64,000 nt of DNA from Juglans regia (lineage: Eukaryota; Streptophyta; Magnoliopsida; Fagales; Juglandaceae), in NCBI RefSeq assembly GCF_001411555.2, contig NC_049903.1, positions 23,155,098-23,219,097 of the forward strand, in the 5' to 3' direction. Under the pieces are notes generated by a model. It saw nothing but the letters and a program-made list of their open reading frames with translations. It ran no database searches and was not told where the DNA came from. The stretch's first letter is position 1; the number at the start of each line of letters is the position of its first letter. The position numbers and the translations under genes were made by a program. This document shows, one piece after another, positions 56,888 through 64,000 of the stretch.

Positions 56888-57560
56888 TTAAGTTCGAATC
56901 TGATGTTCTATTCGATTTCCGTTACGGCCCAGCTACGGATGATAATAGTGGCATACAGCCCAACCATGGGTTATAATAGTAGATACGACCTAACCATGGG
57001 TTATAATAATGGATACGACCTAACCACGGGTGATAATAGTATATATGGCCCAACCACAGGTTATAATAGTGGATACGACCCAACCACGGATTATAATAGT
57101 GGATATGGCCTTCCAAGGATTAGAATTGTGGTTTATAACCCTACCACAGGGATTAAATATGCTATCTATCCCGATGTGATACTCTGATATGATGAAGATG
57201 AGGTCTAAGATTTTGATATGCCAAATGATTTTTGAATAAGAATGTTTTTCTGAAATTTTTGCTCTGGATATTTTTGATAACATACTTTGATTTTGCATTC
57301 TGAAAGCAAATGTTTCTGATACTGTATTATGAAAATAAATGTTTTTTTATGCATTCTAAATTCTGAAAATGCTCATGTTTACATACTATTATATGTTCTC
57401 TACTTACTGAATTGTTGATAACTCACCCTTTATCTCCATAATATATTTCAGATAATTTTGATGTCTCAGCTGGAAGTCAAGAGTAGGAAGTGCTAACAAG
57501 GTTTGATGATCATAAAGGAATAAGTGCCAGAGGATACAAGTTTTTATTGGAGAGTCTTAT
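56888..57560 (+). mobile_element. LTR fragment related to family 4
   Basis: The segment at 57380-57560 (ttactgaattgttgataactcaccctttatctcc, cagataattttgatg, agtaggaagtgctaacaaggtttgatgatcataaaggaataagtgcc) matches the reverse complement of 18490-18620 in family 4. The left part carries a 30-bp minisatellite whose unit resembles the (t/c)accacgggt..taaa module of family 4. Both ends are missing. Confidence 0.65.
56931..57110 (+). repeat. Minisatellite, 30-bp unit, about 6 copies
   Basis: Units such as caaccatgggttataatagt plus agatacgacc start at 56961, 56991, 57021, 57051 and 57081, with a diverged one at 56931. The period is exactly 30 bp. Because 30 is a multiple of three, a 94-codon frame stays open and reads a 10-residue repeat (PTMGYNSRYD type). 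I regard this as a by-product. Confidence 0.85.
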
Positions 57561-57779
57561 TTAGTAAGTTAATGAGTGTATGTTATTTAGTATTTGGAGT
57601 CATGGATATTTTTGAATCCTTGTGAATTTATTAAATTATTACACTGAAATACTTTTTTGGTGTTCTGGTGGAGGAATATATATACTAGGTTTGAATAAAT
57701 GGATTTGTATTTTGATGGAGAATTTGGAGTATATAAATATGTTATGAGATCATTTTTTATATACGGATTTCCAGTTCTG
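57561..57779 (+). other. A/T-rich sequence, nothing recognised
   Basis: About 220 bases between the family 4-like LTR fragment and the start of LINE-B similarity. No gene, terminal repeat or primer site was seen. Confidence 0.5.
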
Positions 57780-57909
57780 CCCTTTTTCTCTCTAAGTAAG
57801 AATTAGTGTTGTTGTTGCCGTTTGCTTCTCTTGCATGAGCCTCCACGGCTGGCTGCATGGCAGCCACCGAAGGTGCTGGACGGTGAAGTGTAATTTCAGT
57901 TTTCACGTG

Positions 57910-59167
57910 AGGAGATCACCAAGTCAGCGGAACCCTTTCGTTACTCGGTGATTTTGAAGTTTCTGAAGCAGCGTCCGTCGCTAGATGCCATGCGATTGTT
58001 TATACATAATCGTTGGGGACTTTCTTCCACTCCGCTTGTTTCCTCAATGAGACGGCCCAAGAACGTTTTTGTACGAATGAATAGCAAGGCAGATTCCATG
58101 AAGGTATTGTCAAGGGATGTATGCGAGATCAATGGTGTTTTTTATCAGGCGTTTAGATGGACGCCAGAATTCACAGAGGATGATGAACCTTCTCGGGTAC
58201 CAGTATGGATCTCTCTTCCGGGACTCCCTCCTAACTTTTATACTGAAGCTTTTTTGAGTATCCTTATGGCTCCTATCGGCACTTTCATCCGTCGGGATAA
58301 TCCGACACGTTGTGCCACATGAACGGATGGGGCGAGGCTGTGTGTTGAGGTTGATGCTGCCAAAGAACCTCTATCTCATTTTTGGATTGGAGCTCCTGGT
58401 CTGCCATCTAGTAGGAAACAAGAAATTTTTTTGAAACACTTCCTGCATACTGCTGTAAGTGCTGAATGCAAGGCCACACAACTTACAGACCTGTCAAGTT
58501 GATCATCCTAAGTTGGGGAAGGCACGGGTAGGAAAGAAAGGGCAGAAAGATTCAGATGGGAAGGGGGGATAATAATGTGAGTCCTGAGCCGGTACCGAAT
58601 GCAATTGCGAGTCTGAGTGCAATTGTGGTTTTGAGTGATACTGTGGTTACGAGTGTAGTTGTGTGTCCAACGACAACTTTGGTTCCATGTGATACTGTAG
58701 CCCCTAGTCCAATTGGGGATGTTTTTGTTATTGACCTAGAGGGGGATACTTCAAAGAAATATGGAGAAATGGCGCCTATCTTCACAATGGTGCAGGTAGC
58801 TGCTATTCTGATAGCTCCTACTTCTGATACGATTTTGGATACTGCTAGGACTTCGAGGCCTAGTGGGGCATATGTTGTTGCCTCACGAGATATTGACACT
58901 GCTATGTTTTAGGATACTGTTGTTTGTGCTTCAGTTGAGAGGGAGGATATGACTGTTGACCCGCTTGTAGTCCAGGAGATTGAGGTGGATACCGTGGCAC
59001 TAGAAGATGGACCAGATGAGGAGCAAACATTTGTGGACGACACTGTTTTTGAACCAGAACTAGATTTACACCCAGAAGTTTTCCCTCAAGATAAGGATTA
59101 CTTGACAGAATCTGAGATCAAGGAAGGTAAAAGAAAATATAAGAAAAAGAGTTTTGTTAAATTGTGA
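57910..59167 (+). pseudogene. LINE-B ORF1 (DUF4283-like nucleic-acid-binding protein)
   Basis: The N-terminal part reads PFRYSVILKFLKQRPSLDAMRLFIHNRWGL, then VFVRMNSKADSMKVL and WTPEFTEDDEPSRVPVWISLPGLPPNFYTEAFL, the DUF4283 pattern found in ORF1 of plant LINEs. A TGA at 58321 replaces the residue after CAT in the RCA region; RLCVEVDAAKEPLSHFWIG continues after it. The C-terminal part (58556-58912 and 58949-59167) is acidic and Val/Thr-rich and ends in the basic KEGKRKYKKKSFVKL. It lies just upstream of ORF2 (42 nt). No CCHC knuckle was identified. Confidence 0.7.
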
Positions 59168-59208
59168 AGTTCTTATCGGGTTCTTGCTTGTTTCTCTAAT
59201 CCCTTTCA

Positions 59209-59690
59209 ATGATTGATCTCATTCTTGAATGGAATATTAGGGGAGTTGGGACCTCGAAAGATAGATTAAAAAAGTTGATTCGTAAGTTGAGACCGAAAAT
59301 TGTTGCTTTGTTGGAACCTTTTCAAAATCTTGATGTTGCTAGGAGATTGGGTCGTGTTTTGAAATTCGATAAGTTTATTTCAAATGTGGTTGATGGGGGT
59401 AAAATTTTGATTTTTTGAGATAGTATCTTGGAGGTGAGTTTGGTTCGTATGGGGGGGGTGGAGGGGAGACAATATATCTCTCTCAAGGTGGGCGAAGGTG
59501 CTGATAAATTTTTGCTCGTGGTCATTTACGCAAAATGTACCATGGTTGAGCAGCGCATTTTGTGGGATGCTCTTCGTATACTGAATATGGGCTCTGATCA
59601 GTGTATTTTTGCTGGTGATTTTAATATTATCTGGAATGATTCAGAGAGACAAAGAGGTTGGACCTCTTACAGCTATGGAAGATTTTAACA
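59209..59690 (+). pseudogene. LINE-B ORF2 endonuclease domain (APE-like)
   Basis: The ATG at 59209 starts MIDLILEWNIRGVG, the Asn-containing first motif of LINE AP-endonucleases. LRPKIVALLEPFQN supplies the Glu motif. A TGA at 59416 interrupts it. SLVRMGGVEGRQYISLKV and FLLVVIYAKCTMVEQRILWDAL follow, then IFAGDFNIIWNDSERQ, the GDFN motif. The domain would nick target DNA. The frame shifts at about 59655-59690, and the last part (SDHAP-like text near 59865) is read in other frames. Confidence 0.8.
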
Positions 59691-60606
59691 ACTGGATTCA
59701 ATAGCGAGGTTTGCTTAAAATGGCATCAAAGGGGAGTGTTTTTTCTTGGTGTAATGGGAATATATGGCCTTGCTCGTTCTTGGGCATGGTTGGACTGTGT
59801 TCTGATGGATGTCAATTTTCTTTCTGTATTTCCTAATGCTATTTGTTCTTATCTTCCACGTTCTACTTCGGATCATGCACCTATGTTTATTGAGTTCAAG
59901 CAGGATCCTTTCTCTTATGGTCCAACCCCTTTTCGTTTCCATCAAATGTGGGTGAACACCATAAATTTTTGGATTGTGTTCGGCAAGTTTGGTCATCTAG
60001 AGAGGGTGGTTCAGCCATTCAAAATTTGGTTATGAAGTTAAAACATACTAAGGTTGCCTTGCAGGATTGGAATAAAAGGGTCTTCGGTCATACTTTGGGT
60101 TGGATTTCTGATCTTGAAAAGCAAGTTGAGGAGCTTGAACTCCAATCTCAATCAAACTTGGATGACAATTTAGATAGAGAGTTGCAGGTGGCAAATGCGG
60201 ACTTGGCTACTTGGCGGCGTCAGGAAGAAATTCGTCTAAATCAAATGGCAAAGCTAAAGTGGGCAGTGGCTGGTGATTCGAACTCCAACTTTTTTCATGC
60301 CTGCCTAGCCATGAAACAGCATAAGCAGGTACTAAATATGTGTTCAAATGATGTGATGTTTGAGTCTCTAGAGAGCATTCACAAGGTGCAGTTGATTATT
60401 TTTCTTCTTTTCTCCAAGGTGAGCCTCCGGTTGAGCAACCTAACTTTGATGGTCTTATTGATCTAATTATTTCTGTGGAGGAAAATGCCTTCCTTGTTAG
60501 TGCTCCCTCATTGGAGGAAGTATTTGTTGTTTTGTCCTCTATTCCGATTAACAGTGCTCTTGGCCCTGATGGCTTTGGCTCCGGTTTTTATAAGAGTTGC
60601 TAGGAG
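59691..60606 (+). pseudogene. LINE-B ORF2 linker between endonuclease and RT
   Basis: Endonuclease end motifs are scattered over two frames to about 59950. From 59948 to about 60400 one frame reads HHKFLDCVRQVWSS, MKLKHTKVALQDWNKRVFG, ISDLEKQVEELELQSQ (coiled-coil-like), DLATWRRQEEIRLNQMAKLKWAVAGDSNSNFFHACLAMKQ. WLKEGD(R/S)NTKFFH-type text is usual just before RT in plant LINEs. Further frame changes occur near 60400. SIPINSALGPDGFGSGFYKSC at 60540-60600 opens the RT. Confidence 0.75.
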
Positions 60607-61699
60607 GTGGTTAAAAGTGATTTGTGGAAGGCAATGTTGGAATTCTTCACATCTAAGTCTCTTCCCAAGTTTTTTACAGCTTCTTATTTAGTGCTGATTC
60701 CAAAGGTGGACTTTCCAACAGGTTTTGACAAGTTTCGTCCCATCAGTCTTTGCTCAGTTTTTTATGAACTTTGTTCCAAGATTATTGTGAATCGATTAAC
60801 TAGCCTTTTGTATCGACTGGTCTTGTTGGAGCAAGGAGCCTTTATTCCAGGTAGAAGTATCTTTGAAAATATAAGCCTCACGTAGGAAATGGTTCATTCT
60901 ATTAATAAGAAGAATCATGGCGGCAACATTATGCTAAAAGTTGATATGGCTACAGCATATGACCACGTGGATTGGAACTTTCTGATAAAGGTCATGTCTA
61001 GCCCTAGTATTCGGTTATGATGAATGGAACAATCAAATATTTTTTCCCAGGTGGTTGTGGCTTCGGCAAGGTGATCCCTTATCCCCTTACATATTTATTA
61101 TCCAACAGGAGATTCTTTCCTGGATGATTCACAGGAGTGTGGCTGAGAATAGATTCGACATTTCCATCAGGCCCAAGATACACCTATTATTTCTTATTTA
61201 ATGTATGCTAATGATGTGGTTATTTTCTTTAATGGGAGCCAGAGATCGGTTCAGGTGCTTCTAAGTATTCTGGGCCAATATGAGAGATGGTCGGGACAAG
61301 CTATTAATAAACAAAAATCTGCTTTGTGTTGCTCGAGTAAAATCTCCACTACTCGTAAAAGGCATATTTTTCGTAGCATTGGCTTCGTGGAGGGGCACTT
61401 CCCATTCCAATATCTCGGATTGCCCATTATTCTTGGTCGTCTGAAGCAAGTACATCTTGAAGGCATGGTGAATAAAGTGAGGCATAAACTCAAGTGGCTA
61501 GAAAATGCGACTTCTGTCTTCTGGAGGGAAACTGGTTTTGTTATGTCATGTTATTTCGAGTATGGCCCTTCATATATTTGCTGTTTTACAGGTCCCTTAA
61601 GCTGTAATTCATAAGATCCATCAGCTAATGATCTCATTCTTTTGGGGTGAGTCAAATGGAAAAGATAAGAAGAAATGGGTTGCTTGGAAGCACATTTGT
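60607..61699 (+). pseudogene. LINE-B ORF2 reverse transcriptase
   Basis: The RT of the non-LTR element. In order: LVLIPKVDFPTGFDKFRPISLCSVFYELCSKIIVNRL, EQGAFIPGRSIFENISLT (stop at 60883), IMLKVDMATAYDHVDWNFL with the motif A Asp, GLRQGDPLSPYIFI near 61065-61105, then MYANDVVIFFNGS from 61201. The catalytic box normally read as FADD is YAND here, so the first Asp of the pair is Asn. QAINKQKSALCCSS and FQYLGLPIILGRL follow. It ends without zf-RVT or RNase H. Confidence 0.85.
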
Positions 61700-62590
61700 A
61701 TGATGATTAATGGTCTTAGTCAATATTCAAAACTTAATTTGGGTACTTAGAATATGATTTAGGCTTTAGGACACCAATGATATGATTTATTGGGCTTTTG
61801 GTCTTAAATGGTGAAATAAACCCAAACATGGCTTTGGGCCTTGTGGGCTTTAAAAAGGCCAAGTGTGTGGGTTCATAGCTAATGGGCTCTTGGGCATGAA
61901 TGAGAAGGGCCTCATTTTCGGATGTTTAGGGTTGAAAAGAAACCTCAAGATCTACTAAAATGGTCTTAAAAGGGTTTGACTTGACCTAATTGAGCCATAG
62001 GTCCATTCTACACCAAGTTTGGCTCAAAGGCCTTATGCCTTCTTTAAGCTTGGGTCAAGGCTAGTTACCAAGTCTTGAATTCCCTATGGGCTTGGTTCAA
62101 GGCTTCTTGGGCTTGGCCCATGAGTTCTCTAAGGTCCTAAAAGTCTCACCAAAATCACTAATGTGTTTGCTTCTCTAATCTTTAGTTTAATGGTACTTAG
62201 TGCCAAAATTAAGGCTAACCTCACTATCAACCTTAATGTAAGTAATAACTCAAAAATTAAAATCCTAATCTAAAGTGTTTAATGGTTAATTAAGCAGGGT
62301 GTTATATTTGACAAGTGGCAATTCTTCTAGGGTAGGCGTGCAAGACATCTCTTGGCTTTCTTACACTTCTCTCTCCCCCTTGGTCCATTATTATGACTAG
62401 AGTCATAGTGCAACACATGTATGACACATGACACTAGTGACTTGTTTGGGTCATGAGCTTAGGGCCATTGGGCTTGGGTTTTTCCATAGGGCCGAAATTT
62501 ATACAAGGCATTCTAGGGTTCATCCTTACTTGGGCTCAAGTTGTTCAATCAAAGATCCTAAAGCCTTTCATTTAACTAAGAAAAAACACT
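61700..62590 (-). mobile_element. Family 2-like LTR fragment
   Basis: Read on the minus strand, 62300-62470 matches 1586-1720 of LTR 2a: cccatgacccaa, cta(g)tg(t)tatgtgtc, aagggggagagagaagtgtaag and the cttgcacgcctaccctag text, which 2c also has in similar form near 16390. The minus strand also has gccacttgtc. The remainder (61700-62280) is G/T-rich with ttgggctt repeats and no open frame. The borders are approximate. Confidence 0.5.
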
Positions 62591-62932
62591 AAGCCGCTTT
62601 TTTTTATTTTTTATTTAAGAGCCGGTAGCCACATGTACACTAGTGATCCCGTCCCAAGTTAATTAATAAACCTTCACTTGTGGCGGAGAAATATCGTAGT
62701 TACAAGCCAGGCATCTGGGAGATAAAAAATAAGACCAGAAAAATCCTCCCAAATGCAAACCATCAAAATCAAAACAGAGAAATACAAACCAACAAACCCA
62801 AAACAAGAAAAACCAGTGTAAACACCTTCATTTACGAAGGTAAGGAATACCCATCCTCTCAACACGTACAATCCCTTTAAGACACCGTGGTAAACCAAGA
62901 TGCCCTTCATAAATATGACTCTTTCCCATTTC

Positions 62933-63402
62933 TCATTCTCTAGCTAGAAAATCAGCCACACCGTTACCTTCCCTATATCGATGGACCACCACATAATTCA
63001 CTCCCTCAAGCTCCACCTTTACATCATCCCAATAGTCCCAAAGATACCATAAGGAACATCTTCCTTTCCGGAACCATTCTACCACCACACTCGAATCACT
63101 CTCAATAATAACATTATAAAAATAAAATTGTTTACAAAGCCGAATGCCTTCCAAAACAGCCTTTAGTTTGGCCCCGTTGTTCGTTCCAATTCCAAAGTGA
63201 GTTGAAAACGCTACTTTAACCATGCTGTTATTATCCCGGATAATTCCACCACCACCCAAGTTACCCAGATTTTCACAAAAGCTCCCATCACAATTAAGTT
63301 TTACCCAATCTGCAGGGGGTCTAGACCAAGATACAATTTTTATAGGTTTCTCCCCACTACCTGGATGCTCAACCTGAAATTCTTCTAGGATTTTAATGTC
63401 CT
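62933..63402 (-). pseudogene. LINE-C RNase H domain
   Basis: In one frame it reads ADWVKLNCDGSF (first Asp), GGGGIIRDNNSMVKVAFSTHFG, GTNNGAKLKAVLEGIRLCKQ, IIESDSSVVVEWFRKGRCS (Asp) and VVVHRYREGNGVADFLARE. The second acidic position, Glu in LINE-A (TKAELQAL), is Lys here (GAKLKAV), so the nuclease would probably be inactive. A TAG separates it from the upstream part near 63402. The C-terminus ends at the codon after LARE. The domain follows zf-RVT as in complete plant LINEs. Confidence 0.8.
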
Positions 63403-63535
63403 AGGTGGATAATTTCTGGATAGAGCTTAGATTACCAGCCAATGACTTTACCCAATACCAAACATCTCCCCAAACTTTTGCTGCATTTTCCTGCACGCCT
63501 TCCATTCTAGCCTTACACCTCCTTCTCCATAAACA

Positions 63536-63994
63536 CTAAGTAATTACACAAGGGATTAAACCAACTAACATACCTTTGATGGAGGATTTTTTTCCATAAT
63601 AAAACCATATACTAACTCTAGTCTTCCAAGGCCAATGTTTCATAAATGGCATTCCCATCACAGCACTTGCCCGAGACCAAACAGTCGAGGCCATATCTCC
63701 TGAAGATAAAACATGATCCGTTGTTTCGGTTGCTTTCCTTGTGCAACAATCACATGATGAAGCCAGATAAATATCTTTACTTTGCACTCTGTCATCCACG
63801 GCTAAACAATTATACCAAACTTTCCACATACAAATAGAGATTCTTTTCGGCAACACACTATGCCAAAACCATTCATAATACAAAGCGTTCGGACCTTTGG
63901 TTCTCACCACCTCCCACGCCGATCCGGTAGTAAAACTATCGTCAGTATTAGGTTTCCACACGAAAATATCTCTTCCATTTTTACTAGCCACCAC
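63536..63994 (-). pseudogene. LINE-C zf-RVT domain
   Basis: This 152-codon frame has the zinc-binding RT-associated domain of plant LINEs: FVWKPNTDDSFTTGSAWEVVR, WFWHSVLPKRISICMWKVWYNCLAVDDRVQSKDI and SSCDCCTRKATETTDHVL. The pattern of W..., K.S.FMW-like text and CxxC...H is kept. It continues toward RT beyond the window, so the true start is unknown. Between it and the RNase H (63403-63535) the coding text is present but interrupted by stops. Confidence 0.8.
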
Positions 63995-64000
63995 ATTATT

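Larger units (their letters stand above)
57780..61699 (+). mobile_element. LINE-B, DUF4283-type plant LINE, 3' end missing
   Basis: ORF1 (DUF4283-like), endonuclease and RT follow in the order of plant L1-type LINEs. The sequence stops after WVAWKHIC near 61695, before the zf-RVT and RNase H domains, where a family 2-like LTR fragment begins. The left boundary is approximate because no target duplication was found. Multiple stops and shifts make it inactive. Confidence 0.8.
62599..64000 (-). mobile_element. LINE-C, 3' part, runs off the window
   Basis: On the minus strand it has zf-RVT, RNase H and a 3' UTR containing tccgccacaagtgaagg (62668-62690), shared with LINE-A. The UTR ends gtacatgtggctaccggctcttaaataaaaaataaaaaaaa near 62599-62640, an A-rich tail. 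The 5' part and left target duplication lie outside the window. Confidence 0.8.

Overview
The window is plant nuclear DNA made almost wholly of transposable elements. I find no host gene, no tRNA or rRNA gene and no CRISPR array. The mix of Tekay-like, Athila-like and Tat-like Ty3/gypsy elements, DUF4283-type plant LINEs and a Tourist-like MITE points to a flowering plant. A woody eudicot (perhaps Fagales) is a weak guess from the style of the MITE. Nearly every coding region carries stops or frameshifts, so this is an old nested-repeat block.

Layout. 1-165: remnant of a giant LTR (family 1). 196-1129: 5'-truncated LINE (LINE-A) with an exact 12-bp target duplication. 1398-4923: truncated family 2 LTR (2a). 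4924-6288: rump of a chromovirus-like element. 6289-9564: broken Tekay-type internal region on the minus strand with a MITE in its RT. 9565-15699: the 5' LTR of that element (2b), interrupted by solo LTR family 1 copy A (10626-15181). 15700-16154: start of an unrelated LTR. 16155-17862: another family 2 LTR (2c). 17863-40476: a non-autonomous giant-LTR element (family 3). Its 5' LTR holds a second non-autonomous element (family 4, 18219-26805, itself carrying a solo LTR at 24711-26183) and family 1 copy B (27282-31880). Its 3' LTR holds family 1 copy C (35668-40128).

40477-56887: pieces of a Tat/Retand-type gag, split by an Athila-like element (40770-48743) and by a family 3 solo LTR (49250-54390). 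56888-57560: LTR fragment with a 30-bp minisatellite. 57780-61699: LINE-B, without its 3' end. 61700-62590: family 2-like LTR fragment. 62599-64000: 3' part of LINE-C on the minus strand.

The strongest observations are structural. Five insertions have exact 5-bp target duplications, and a sixth has one mismatch. Sister LTRs in the same window supply empty sites for three of them. The LTR families share a hairpin (GAG..CTC type) at the same relative place although most of their remaining sequence differs. Families 3 and 4 keep primer-binding and polypurine sites but have non-coding internal regions below 0.9 kb between LTRs of 3 to 5 kb. All boundaries were read by eye; no alignment or database search was run.
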